A stretch of DNA of 64,000 nt from Streptomyces griseiscabiei (GCF_020010925.1 NZ_JAGJBZ010000005.1:186001-250000), one strand, 5' to 3'. Shown: positions 25,070 to 33,098, counted from the stretch's first letter. Numbers and translations: made by a program. The notes: a model not told the origin generated them from the letters alone.

Positions 25070-26494
25070 TCAGGCGTTGACGCTGCGGCGGGCGGCGATC
25101 GCGTCACCGGCGAGCCAGCCGGAGTCGGCGGCGCCGATGATCCCGCCGGTGAGGCCCGGGCCGTCACCGACCAGGTAGAGGCCGGGGTGCCCTGGGGCCT
25201 GCATGTCGTCGCCTACTTCGAAGCGGTCGGCCCAGCGCTCGACGGCCGGCCCGTACAGCATGTTGCTGGGGTTCAGGGCCTGGGGGCAGAGCCGGGCGAG
25301 GCGGTGGAGGTAGTCGCGGAGCAGGGCGACGATCGGCTGGGGGTAGAGAGCGGCGAGGTTGCCCGGGACGGCGTCGGGGATGCTGGGGACGAATCCGTGC
25401 GCAGCACCGAGGACGCTGCCGGTGGTGGGCACGCCGGCCAGGAAGTCGCCGAGCGTCTGGGCCATGACCCGGCCTCCGGTGGCGGTGTTCATCCGGGCGA
25501 CGAGGTCGCGCACGTGCTCCGTACTCAGGGGGAACGCGTCACCGGCGGTGGCCAGCACCGCGGTGTTGCTGCGGTCGTGCCCGTGGTCGCTGGTGGAGTG
25601 TCCGCCGACGAGGGTGAGGTCCTGGTACTGCGCCGGGACGACATCCCCGCCGAAGCAGACGCAGTGCGTGCGGACCTCGGCTCCTGCGCCCGGCTTCCAG
25701 ATGACCTTGGGGTCGGTCGCGACCTTCAGCAGGAGGTCCAGGAACTCGCGCGGCCCCTCCAGGCGGAAGCCGAGCTTGGGCTGCGCCTTCTTGCGGGACA
25801 GCCCCAGGGTGTTCCCGAGCGCACGCAGCCAGGCAGCGCCGATCTTCCCCGGTGCGAGCACGACGTTGTCCGCGTACAGGGGCATCGGCTCTGCCCAGTT
25901 GTTGCCGGTGACCCGGACCTCCCAGCGGTGATTGGCGACAGGCGAGGGCCGAACTTCGGTGCAACGTATTCCGCAGAACACGGGAGCCACGGCTTCGACG
26001 CGCTGGCGAAGGGCGGACGTCATGCGCATGAGCTGATCGCTGCCGACGTGGCGGACGGGGTAGTGCAGGTACTCGAGGTTCTCAGCCGCCGCCCGTTCGG
26101 CCAGCTCGGCGGCCCTGACGTCGTCGGCGCCGTGCAGCGGGGCGTCCTCGCCACCACGGAAGATCTCGTCGATGGCGTACTGGCGTGCTTCGACCTCGTG
26201 CGGAGGGAAGCGGTGGGAGATGGTGGAGCCGATGCGGTGCGACAGGCACAGCTTGCCGTCGCTGAACATTCCGGCGCCCCCGAATCCCGAGGTGATGGTG
26301 CGCTTCTCGTCCTGGCCCAGCTCGCGGGCCCGGATACGCCCGTCGATGTCGTCGCCCTGGTCCAGGACGAGGACGCCGCCGGTCGGGGCTCCTGCGCGGA
26401 GCGCGGCGAGCAGTCCCGCCGGACCGGCGCCGATGACCAGGGTGTCGTACTGGGTGGGACGGCCCGAGAACGCGGACGTGGAAGGTAAGGGCAC
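25070..26494 (-). CDS. FAD-dependent oxidoreductase
   Basis: A 474-residue flavoprotein. The dinucleotide motif VIGAGPAGLLAAL is at residues 20-32, followed by SGFGGAGMFSDGKL, a GG-rich segment common to the NAD(FAD)-utilising dehydrogenase group (COG2509-like). The C-terminal FAD loop is LYLVGDGPGLTGGIIGAADSG. Start GTG 26494 is supported by GGAGG five bases upstream. Codon 3 is TTA (26486-26488 on the + strand), a placement that gives strong bldA dependence in other genes. It is first in a five-gene leftward operon behind the box at 26627. Confidence 0.9.
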   Translation of the reverse strand: MPLPSTSAFSGRPTQYDTLVIGAGPAGLLAALRAGAPTGGVLVLDQGDDIDGRIRARELGQDEKRTITSGFGGAGMFSDGKLCLSHRIGSTISHRFPPHEVEARQYAIDEIFRGGEDAPLHGADDVRAAELAERAAAENLEYLHYPVRHVGSDQLMRMTSALRQRVEAVAPVFCGIRCTEVRPSPVANHRWEVRVTGNNWAEPMPLYADNVVLAPGKIGAAWLRALGNTLGLSRKKAQPKLGFRLEGPREFLDLLLKVATDPKVIWKPGAGAEVRTHCVCFGGDVVPAQYQDLTLVGGHSTSDHGHDRSNTAVLATAGDAFPLSTEHVRDLVARMNTATGGRVMAQTLGDFLAGVPTTGSVLGAAHGFVPSIPDAVPGNLAALYPQPIVALLRDYLHRLARLCPQALNPSNMLYGPAVERWADRFEVGDDMQAPGHPGLYLVGDGPGLTGGIIGAADSGWLAGDAIAARRSVNA

Positions 26495-26626
26495 GGCAGC
26501 CTCCGGCTGAGGAATTGGATCGGTACGCAGACGCCCATCCGGGGGTCCGCTGGATGCTGCCCTCGGCGAACTGCTCGTACGTCAACTCGCCGAGGGCTGC
26601 TGGCGTCTACGGTCGCCCGGCCTGCA

Positions 26627-26668
26627 TGGCGTCGGTACGCCATTCGTCTGCCACTTCTCTGCCACTTG
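26627..26668 (-). promoter_or_regulatory. 42-bp composite box, copy 3 (leftward)
   Basis: Identical to copy 1 except one base between the two AAGTGGCA elements. It lies 132 bases upstream of the FAD-oxidoreductase GTG and faces it. The inverted repeat extends here to ATGGCGT-N4-ACGCCAT. Confidence 0.75.
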
Positions 26669-26754
26669 GCGGCCGGTCACCCCGCACCCCTCCATCACCG
26701 CAAAGCGCATGATTCGGCGCCAACACCCCGCATATGTCGCCCATGCCTCCGGAC
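26669..26754. other. Non-coding core of the second divergent promoter region
   Basis: These 86 bases lie between the two outward boxes and are less GC-rich than the surroundings (CGCATGATTCGG, CGCATATGTCGC). No gene is seen. The whole gene-free interval is 26495-26890. Confidence 0.5.
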
Positions 26755-26796
26755 GAAATGGCAGTGAAGTGGCAACCCAATGGCGTACCGACGCCA
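26755..26796 (+). promoter_or_regulatory. 42-bp composite box, copy 4 (rightward)
   Basis: It aligns gap-free with the other copies. The first element reads AAATGGCA (one change), the second AAGTGGCA, then AATGGCGTACCGACGCCA. The ATPase gene begins 94 bases downstream. Confidence 0.72.
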
Positions 26797-26890
26797 CCGT
26801 GATTCCCCCACCGTGGAAACGGGCCTTCAGCAGGCCTCCCGCTGACGGGCCCACCCCGCCAGCTGCCACCGCACGTGCACGAGGGAGACG

Positions 26891-27346
26891 ATGGTGCCAC
26901 CCCTACCGGCTGCGCTGAAACCGTCCAGCCGCCTCAACCGCGCCCCCGAGCAGCACTGCCTCGACCTCAGCGCCAGCAAGTGGCCCACCAGAGCCGCACG
27001 CTCACAGGTCCGCACAGTCCTGAAGGGAAGGACTGACGCGGCCACGGTCGACGACGTGGTCCTGGTCGTGGACGAGCTGGTCGCCAACGCCCTCCGGCAC
27101 ACTCCCGGCATCGGGGCGCTCTTGCTGGAGGTGGGCCAGGATCAGGCCACGGTTCGGGTGCTCGATGCCGGTACGAACTGTGCCGCGGTGGCCGTCAAGT
27201 CTGCGGAGAAGTCCGACGAGAACGGCCGCGGTCTCAGCATCGTTGAGCGGCTGGCCGAGGAGTGGTTCGCCGAACCCACCGAGGCCGGCGGCAAGGCGGT
27301 AGTCGCGGTGTTCGCCCTTGCGCTCCAGGAGAACAGCTCACGATGA
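26891..27346 (+). CDS. RsbW/SpoIIAB-like HATPase domain protein
   Basis: A 151-residue single-domain ATPase of the anti-sigma/serine-kinase type: N-box DELVANALRHT (about residues 62-72), LDAGTNC in place of the G1 box, and ENGRGLSIVERLAEEW as the G2 region. In Streptomyces such proteins sequester sigma factors or act as orphan regulators. No sigma factor or anti-anti-sigma gene is adjacent, so the partner is unknown. GAGGGAG precedes the ATG; the stop overlaps the aldo/keto reductase start. It is a candidate cluster regulator. Confidence 0.82.
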   Translation: MVPPLPAALKPSSRLNRAPEQHCLDLSASKWPTRAARSQVRTVLKGRTDAATVDDVVLVVDELVANALRHTPGIGALLLEVGQDQATVRVLDAGTNCAAVAVKSAEKSDENGRGLSIVERLAEEWFAEPTEAGGKAVVAVFALALQENSSR

Positions 27347-28425
27347 CCGCCCCCGACCTCAAACCGCGACACATCGCGCCCGGACTGACCGTGAATCCGC
27401 TCGGAGTGGGCTGCTGGGCGATCGGAGGACCGACCGTCAACGCGGGCCAGCCGGTCGGGTGGGGCACCGTCGATGACGCGCGGTCGCTCGATGGTCTGCG
27501 GGCCGCGGTGGACCACGGCGCGAACTTCTTCGACACGGCCGACGTGTTCGGCCACGGCCACTCCGAGAGGCTGCTGGGGCAGCTCCTCAAAGAGGTCGAC
27601 CGCGAATCGGTGCGCATCGCCAGCAAGATCGGATGGGTGCGGGGCACGGCTCCGCACCCCTACGCGGGCCCCAAGCTGCGTCATCAGTTCGAGCAGAGCA
27701 TGGAGAATCTGGGCGTCGAGTATCTGGACGCGTACTTCCTCCACACCCTCGACTTCGGGGACGACGACGACTATCTCCATGTCGCCATCAACCAGATGCA
27801 CGCCCTGCGGGATGCCGAGTACATCAAGGCCATCGGTATGCGCGGGCCACACCCTCTCGCCTCGGACCGCAGGGACGCCGCAGACGTACGCAGCGCACGA
27901 TTCGCCAAGATCTTCCGCCTGCTGCGCCCCGATGTGCTCTGGACCCGGTGCAACCCGCTGAGCCCGCCGGCCCTGGTCGACGGTGAGGACCTCTTCAGCT
28001 TCACCGCGCGCCATGGCGTTTCCCTGATGCTCACCGAGCCCCTTGCCCAGGGCCTGCTGACCGGGAAGTACCACCCGGGTGTCCCTGCTGTTTTCGGCCC
28101 TGGCGACCACCGGCGTCACAAGCGGTGGTTCTCCAATCCGGGGCTCGAGATCATTGACCGTGGCCTGGAGACACTGCGCGAACGCTTCGGTCGCGATCCG
28201 CAGGCGCTGGTCCGCGTCGCCCTGCGGTACAGCCTCCAGCAGGCTGACCACACGGCGGTGATCGTCGGCTTCACCACACCTGCGCAGATCCGCGAGAACT
28301 ACTCCTGCCTCGGAGAGTCACTGACGCAGGACGAGCTCGCCTTCGTCGATGCCACCTACGCTCGGATACGTAACGAACTCCACGCCTCCGGTGATTCCTA
28401 CCGTCGCGTGGAGGTGGCGGTGTGA
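27343..28425 (+). CDS. Aldo/keto reductase with Tyr-to-Phe change in the tetrad
   Basis: A 360-residue (beta/alpha)8 protein of the AKR superfamily: D64 in FFDTADVFG, K95 in RIASKIG, H134 in YFLHTLDF, and the NADPH-binding C-terminal part (VIVGFTTPAQI). The position normally held by the catalytic Tyr (DTADVYG) is F69, confirmed by the codon TTC. The usual proton donor is therefore missing, so it may be a poor reductase, use another donor, or catalyse dehydration or isomerisation. ATG 27343 overlaps the ATPase stop. Confidence 0.87.
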   Translation: MTAPDLKPRHIAPGLTVNPLGVGCWAIGGPTVNAGQPVGWGTVDDARSLDGLRAAVDHGANFFDTADVFGHGHSERLLGQLLKEVDRESVRIASKIGWVRGTAPHPYAGPKLRHQFEQSMENLGVEYLDAYFLHTLDFGDDDDYLHVAINQMHALRDAEYIKAIGMRGPHPLASDRRDAADVRSARFAKIFRLLRPDVLWTRCNPLSPPALVDGEDLFSFTARHGVSLMLTEPLAQGLLTGKYHPGVPAVFGPGDHRRHKRWFSNPGLEIIDRGLETLRERFGRDPQALVRVALRYSLQQADHTAVIVGFTTPAQIRENYSCLGESLTQDELAFVDATYARIRNELHASGDSYRRVEVAV

Positions 28426-28797
28426 CCGTGCAGCTCGCAGGTCCGGAGCCCTCCACATCCTCCTCCCGTTCGGACGCGTCCCGGGCGAGGGCTCCCCCGC
28501 GCCGCAACTGGCTTCCACCGGCATTTAGGCCCCGCCCCCCACAGAGCTCCAGGTCAGCAAGGAGCCCGCAGGCCCCACGCACAGGCCTGTCCACCCGCCA
28601 CCGCTAGCGAGCCCCGAAGTCGGCCCGCGCCTTGGAGCACGACGGTCTGCCCTACCACTACGCCGGTTCGCCCGTGCTGCAGAACTCATGACGCCGTCGG
28701 CCACGCCTTCGGTCGTCTCATGCCCAGACGCAACATCCGAACGCCGCCTCGCCACACAGCCAGGCAACGGCCTCTCGCACACCATCACGGAGGACAC
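28426..28797. other. Gene-free stretch with possible coding remnant
   Basis: 372 bases without a convincing gene. A GTG at 28422 overlaps the preceding stop and would encode 61 Ser/Arg/Pro-rich residues; nothing suggests it is real. Between about 28626 and 28691 one frame reads LEHDGLPYHYAGSPVLQNS and stops, which looks like the tail of a lost gene. Confidence 0.4.
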
Positions 28798-29634
28798 ATG
28801 GGAACGATCCAGCAGGCGCTGCGTATGAGCGCCCCTTACTGGGCCGCGGAACACGAGATCGCCCGCCGATACTTCGATTCCAGCGCCAGGAGCACCGCCA
28901 CCGACAAGGTCTGGGTCGGGCACCAGATGTTCAAGGAGTGGACCGGCAGCGGGGTCTACGGACCCCGGCACACGACTGTGGCCAGCATGATCGCGGAAGT
29001 GGCCGCAGAAGTGGCGCCGCTGGGCCAGGGGGCGGTCGCGCCCTCCCCGCTGAAGAGCACCTACACCAAGCTGAGCTTCGCCTCCGACGAGCTGCGGCAC
29101 TACGCCCAGCTGCACGACCTGTTCCTGCTCATCGAGTCCGACACGCCCCCGCCGGCTATCGCCGAACTCGGGAAGTTGAGGGAGGGAAGCGCGCTCACCG
29201 AGCTGCGTCTGAGCTACCGGGAGGACAAGCTCGGCGCCATCGCGGTCGACTTGTCCGAGGGCGGTGGCCTGGGCCTCTACTTCGGGATTCGCTCAGCGAA
29301 GGACCTGCTGGACCTCTCCAGCGAGGTGGACCGCGAGGTGCTCGCCGTCGCTGATCGAACGATCGAGGACGAGACCCGGCACCTGCTCGGCCGCTTCCAG
29401 GCGGCCCGCGAAGCGGGTCTGGACGAGGAGCAGTGGGGTCGCGTCTCCGAGATCCTGGAAGAGATCTCGCGCCAGAAGCTGCTGGAGCGCAACGAGCAGT
29501 TCGGCGGCATGCTGACGGCCGGGGAAGTGGCGGCCGTCAGCGCGAGCAAGAACCATCCGCGGACGGTTGCCTTCCTCACGGGCCACCTCAGCTTCCTCTT
29601 GGACTGCCTGGGAATGAGTCCAGTTGACCTCTGA
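28798..29634 (+). CDS. Ferritin-like diiron protein
   Basis: A 278-residue, mostly helical protein with two carboxylate/His pairs spaced as in dimetal four-helix-bundle oxygenases: E98-x-x-H101 (SDELRHYAQLH) and E192-x-x-H195 (IEDETRHLLGRF). It could be an N-oxygenase, desaturase or heme-oxygenase-like diiron oxidase; the exact class is not clear because the additional carboxylates are uncertain. GGAGGAC is just upstream of the ATG. Its end overlaps the chorismate-enzyme start. Confidence 0.72.
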   Translation: MGTIQQALRMSAPYWAAEHEIARRYFDSSARSTATDKVWVGHQMFKEWTGSGVYGPRHTTVASMIAEVAAEVAPLGQGAVAPSPLKSTYTKLSFASDELRHYAQLHDLFLLIESDTPPPAIAELGKLREGSALTELRLSYREDKLGAIAVDLSEGGGLGLYFGIRSAKDLLDLSSEVDREVLAVADRTIEDETRHLLGRFQAAREAGLDEEQWGRVSEILEEISRQKLLERNEQFGGMLTAGEVAAVSASKNHPRTVAFLTGHLSFLLDCLGMSPVDL

Positions 29635-30835
29635 TGCACGCAGGCATGCCCGGCCAGTCCTCTCCGGGCACCGCATCGAGGACCCGTCGAACACGGTCTT
29701 CAGTTACGGATCGCGCCGCCGTGTCGTCGTCGGCCTAGGCAGCGCGGGGCAGCTGGAGGTCACCCGCGGAGTGTGTTCGTTGTCGCTTCCCGGTCGGGAG
29801 GCGACAACACCGCAGTCCCTGCTGGCCGGGCTCCGGTCCTTCTTCGAGGCCGCTGACGGCCGGTGGGTCATGGGGTACATCGGGTTCGGGGCGCACCACA
29901 GCCGCTGCAGCACCCTGGCCGTTGGATCCGATCCTGAGGTGATGCTGTTCACCCCGGAGTCAGTCCTGGTGATCAGGGACGACGGCAGCGCCACCTCCGC
30001 CGCCGGTCCGCTGCACCTGCCGCGCGGAGGACAGCGTGCCACCAGCACAGGCTCGCCGCCCCCACTCCACCAGGAGACCGTTGATCGCTTCCGCGACATG
30101 GTCGCCGACACCCTGGGCTGGGTGGGACAGGCACCGGACCGCCGGCTGACGGTCGCAACGCGGCACGGCTGGAGCGGACCGGTGGACCTGATCTCCACCA
30201 TGGCTGCGGGACAGGCCGACGCTCATGGCCTATCCCGCTCGTTCTACTGCCACCGTGATGGGCTGGAGTTCGCGGGAACCAGTCCGGAGCTCCTGGTCGA
30301 CGGCTCGCTGGAACACTTCACCTGTCACAAGTTGTCCGGCACGTCCGGACACAGTCCTGCAAGCCGACGTCCCCCGGATTGGGATCTTCGCCTCGTCGAG
30401 GAGCATCGGTCGTCCATAAACTCGCTGCTGAGCGCGTTCAGCCAGTTCGCCGCTGTCAGTGCGGGGCCGCGGGAGGTCCTGAAACTCGAGGAGCTGGTCC
30501 ACGGGATGACCCGGCTGTCCGTGGAGCCCAAACCCGGAAGCGATCCGGCCAGTGTTCTGCTGGGAGTGTTGCCCACCGGGGCCTCGCCCGCCGAGGGGCT
30601 GTCCGAGATCGCGCGGCTGGAGGAGTTCCCGCGCGGTCCGTACTACGGCCTGGTTGGGTGTGCGGCGCCCAACGGCAGACTCCAGTGGTCGCAGCTCTTA
30701 CGCACCGTCTTCCAGCGGGATGGCCAGACCTGGCTGCCGGTCGGGGCGGCGGTCACAGCCAGGTCGAGCCCGGATGGGGAAGCGGCCGAGATTGCGCTCA
30801 AGGCCCGAAGCGTTCGCGTGGCGAGGCGCGGCTGA
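29624..30835 (+). CDS. Chorismate-utilising enzyme (TrpE/PabB/MbtI family)
   Basis: A 403-residue chorismate-binding enzyme. Family landmarks are FAGTSPELLV, HKLSGTSG (cf. AGT), the Mg-ligand Glu in LVEEHRSS, LPTGASPAEG, FPRGPYYGLVG and a final acidic EAAEIALKA. At the position where isochorismate/salicylate synthases have a general-base Lys (KVxLSR) and TrpE/PabB have Gln, the sequence reads LTVATR, so the product cannot be predicted. The TTG at 29624 overlaps the preceding stop. Codon 359 (30698-30700) is TTA. It would feed an aromatic acid to the cluster's AMP ligase. Confidence 0.82.
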   Translation: MTSDARRHARPVLSGHRIEDPSNTVFSYGSRRRVVVGLGSAGQLEVTRGVCSLSLPGREATTPQSLLAGLRSFFEAADGRWVMGYIGFGAHHSRCSTLAVGSDPEVMLFTPESVLVIRDDGSATSAAGPLHLPRGGQRATSTGSPPPLHQETVDRFRDMVADTLGWVGQAPDRRLTVATRHGWSGPVDLISTMAAGQADAHGLSRSFYCHRDGLEFAGTSPELLVDGSLEHFTCHKLSGTSGHSPASRRPPDWDLRLVEEHRSSINSLLSAFSQFAAVSAGPREVLKLEELVHGMTRLSVEPKPGSDPASVLLGVLPTGASPAEGLSEIARLEEFPRGPYYGLVGCAAPNGRLQWSQLLRTVFQRDGQTWLPVGAAVTARSSPDGEAAEIALKARSVRVARRG

Positions 30836-30837
30836 GT

Positions 30838-30882
30838 CGGGAAGTGGGGGTGTCCGGTACCTACCGGCGCCCTCACTTCCCG
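30838..30882. terminator. Hairpin between convergent genes
   Basis: CGGGAAGTGGGGG (30838-30850) pairs with CCCTCACTTCCCG (30870-30882) with one mismatch. An inner CCGGTA/TACCGG stem lies in the loop. It sits directly after the chorismate-enzyme stop and before the end of the leftward 2H phosphoesterase gene, marking the right edge of the cluster. Confidence 0.8.
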
Positions 30883-30902
30883 TGCACGCGGCGCCGTTGC
30901 GA

Positions 30903-31628
30903 TCAGCGGGAGAGCGAGCGGTCTGAGAGGGCCAGGCTGTGCAGGACGTTCCATCGGTACGTACGTCCTTCGCGGCGTAGTTCGACCATGTCGACCCGCT
31001 TGAGGCGGAGCGCGACGGAGGGCCGTTTCCGCAGATCGGAAACGGCGTCAATCACGGGTGCAGCACCCCGCTCCCGGTTGTTGTAGAGAATCCCGAGATG
31101 AGGGCGGAAGAGGCTGCTCGGCCTTCCGCCCGGGACGCCGGCGTCCTGGCCCGCGCGATGAAGGGCGGTGTGCAACTCCACGAGCTGTGTCCACGGAGTG
31201 ACGCTGAACCGGATGGCGCCCTTGGACCCGGCCATAGGCTCGGCGCGGAGCTCGAAGCGGCTGCCGAGCCTGCCGTCTGCAAGGTGGGCGAGGAGGTCCA
31301 CCGTTCTGGGCTCAACTTCCGCACAGCTACCGATCTTGTTCATGGTGATGTGCAGACCGTCATGGGGCACTTCGTCCATGTCCAGGTCGGCCAGGGCCTG
31401 CTGGCACCAGCGTGCCTGATCAATCAGCTCAGGCTCATCGGGGAAGGTCAGCATCCAGTAGTAGGCACGGTGCCCTGGTGCCCATCCGGGCCGGTCCCAG
31501 TGGTTGGTCATCCTTCCCACTGCCTGGAAGGCGTCCCAGTCGTTTGCGGTGATCTGCTGGGGATCGTCCAGGTCGGAAGGCGGCACGGCGGGGAAGGCCC
31601 TGCTGTCCTCGATCAGCGGGGTCGTCAC
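30903..31628 (-). CDS. 2'-5' RNA ligase / 2H phosphoesterase family protein
   Basis: A 241-residue protein. The first 2H motif is GLHITM (H-x-T). The second is RPHLGI, where Gly replaces the usual Thr/Ser, so the catalytic pair is only partly canonical. Members act on cyclic phosphates or 2'-5' linkages of RNA or nucleotides. GTG 31628 has GGAGATCT upstream. An aromatic N-terminal extension (NHWDRPGWAPGHRAYYWML) is typical of Streptomyces members. It lies 31 bases after the first of three related regulators. Confidence 0.78.
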   Translation of the reverse strand: MTTPLIEDSRAFPAVPPSDLDDPQQITANDWDAFQAVGRMTNHWDRPGWAPGHRAYYWMLTFPDEPELIDQARWCQQALADLDMDEVPHDGLHITMNKIGSCAEVEPRTVDLLAHLADGRLGSRFELRAEPMAGSKGAIRFSVTPWTQLVELHTALHRAGQDAGVPGGRPSSLFRPHLGILYNNRERGAAPVIDAVSDLRKRPSVALRLKRVDMVELRREGRTYRWNVLHSLALSDRSLSR

Positions 31629-31659
31629 CTTAGATCTCCTCGGGAGCTCGGGCCGTCGG

Positions 31660-32988
31660 TCACGGCCGTGCGTCGGGTTCCGCTTGGACGGCCGGCTGGT
31701 AGTCCAGGGCCGCCAGTTCACTGGCATAGTCGCGCACGACGGGCTCGGCGTGCCACTTCTCGGCGTGCTGGAGGAGTTCGGTGGCCCGCTGCCACACCGA
31801 ATGGATAGGCGAGCTGCCGCTCGCGTGAAGGGCCTGGGTTCCCAGCGACAGGGCCTGCTCCAGGTCGGGCCGGCCCTGTCGCAGCATTGCGGTGGCGACG
31901 TCGAGGGACACCAGCGTCCTGGTCCACTGCGAGGGTGATTGCTCGACCAACTCCTCGATCTGCCCGGCGTACTCGAGGACTTTGGCGACGTCACCGGTCG
32001 ACAGATGGGCTGTGACGGCATTGGCGAGCGTCCGTGCGGGGCTGTACGCCTCGAAGGAGATGCAGGAGGTGACGCCACCGGGGAGATGCTGTTGCTGATC
32101 GCTGAGATCGAGCGCCCGCCCGATCGCTCGCACGGTTCCGCGGACGTCCCCCTTCCTGGCCAGAGCGCGGGCGCGGCCGTTCACCCAGAGCCTGATCGCC
32201 TGCGGACTCTGCGGTGACAGCGCGATGCCCTGAGCAGCCGCCGCATCGGAGGCTGCGTAATCGCCGACGTAGTAGAGGTTCAGGGCACGGGTGCCCAGGA
32301 CCCACATCTTCGTCCCCACGTCGCCGACCTGGTCAGCGAATGCTTCGGCCTCCACGCAGTACGCCTCGGCCACGTCAGCGTGCCCGGCGTTAACGGCCAT
32401 GTACGCCAGCAGGCCGGACGACCGGGCCGCCAGACCGAAGAGCTCCTGCCGTTGTCCGGAGCTCTGTCGGCCGAGAAGGAGGGTGCGCACCATCTTCCGG
32501 AGCAGCCGCGCCTCGCCGACGAGTTGCTGGGGGCCCTGCTCCTCGTACCGCTGGACGATGCTCTCGATCGACTCTGCCGCCAGACGGAGCAGAGCGGGAT
32601 CGGTGTTGCTGGTCATCAGCTCCTGGGCCTGGAGGAGGATCTCGCCGGGGTTTCCCCATCCGCCCCCAGCGAGAGCGGGAGCAGCGGAGACAGGCGGCCG
32701 GCGGTGGGCCTCGCGAGCCGGGGGCGGCGGTCCGAAGAGGACCGCGGTCGTCAGACCGAAGAGGTGCTCCAGCACGCGGGCGGAGTCCGGGCGCGGCCCT
32801 CTCTCACTGAGTTCGCCCTTCATCCACCGGTCGAAGGTTCGTCGGGGGAGGTCGACACCAGCCAGGCGCGGATCGCCGTCCTTCTCCGCCAGTTCTGCGC
32901 GCGCTCTCTTCCACTGGATGCACAGGGCCTCGTAGGTCCAGCGTCGTTCCTGGACCAGTACCCGAAAGTAGTTGGTACGCATGACCAC
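31660..32988 (-). CDS. Regulator-like protein, paralogue 1 (shared N-domain plus TPR)
   Basis: 442 residues from GTG 32988, which has GGAGGG eight bases upstream; ATG 32982 is close by. Residues 1-80 are a helical, DNA-binding-like domain (YFRVLVQERRWTYEALCIQWKRA, then LPRRTFDRWMKG, then LEHLFG) that recurs in two other genes of this window. Residues 140-430 are TPR-like helices. By family resemblance this is a Streptomyces XRE-like/TPR regulator; the ligand is unknown. Confidence 0.78.
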   Translation of the reverse strand: MVMRTNYFRVLVQERRWTYEALCIQWKRARAELAEKDGDPRLAGVDLPRRTFDRWMKGELSERGPRPDSARVLEHLFGLTTAVLFGPPPPAREAHRRPPVSAAPALAGGGWGNPGEILLQAQELMTSNTDPALLRLAAESIESIVQRYEEQGPQQLVGEARLLRKMVRTLLLGRQSSGQRQELFGLAARSSGLLAYMAVNAGHADVAEAYCVEAEAFADQVGDVGTKMWVLGTRALNLYYVGDYAASDAAAAQGIALSPQSPQAIRLWVNGRARALARKGDVRGTVRAIGRALDLSDQQQHLPGGVTSCISFEAYSPARTLANAVTAHLSTGDVAKVLEYAGQIEELVEQSPSQWTRTLVSLDVATAMLRQGRPDLEQALSLGTQALHASGSSPIHSVWQRATELLQHAEKWHAEPVVRDYASELAALDYQPAVQAEPDARP

Positions 32989-33098
32989 TGCCGATTCCCT
33001 CCTCATCCTGGCTCTGGCCGAACAGAGTGCGGCTGGCCGCCTTCTTCTTGCCTGCGCTTATCGAAAGTCGGCCTGAAAGCGACGTCCGGTTGAAGCGT

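Noticed and set aside
28422..28607. A 61-residue frame with GTG overlapping the aldo/keto reductase stop, considered as a precursor peptide.
   Set aside because: Ser/Arg/Pro-rich throughout, no leader/core boundary, Cys or repeat, and no maturation enzyme of a known peptide class fits.
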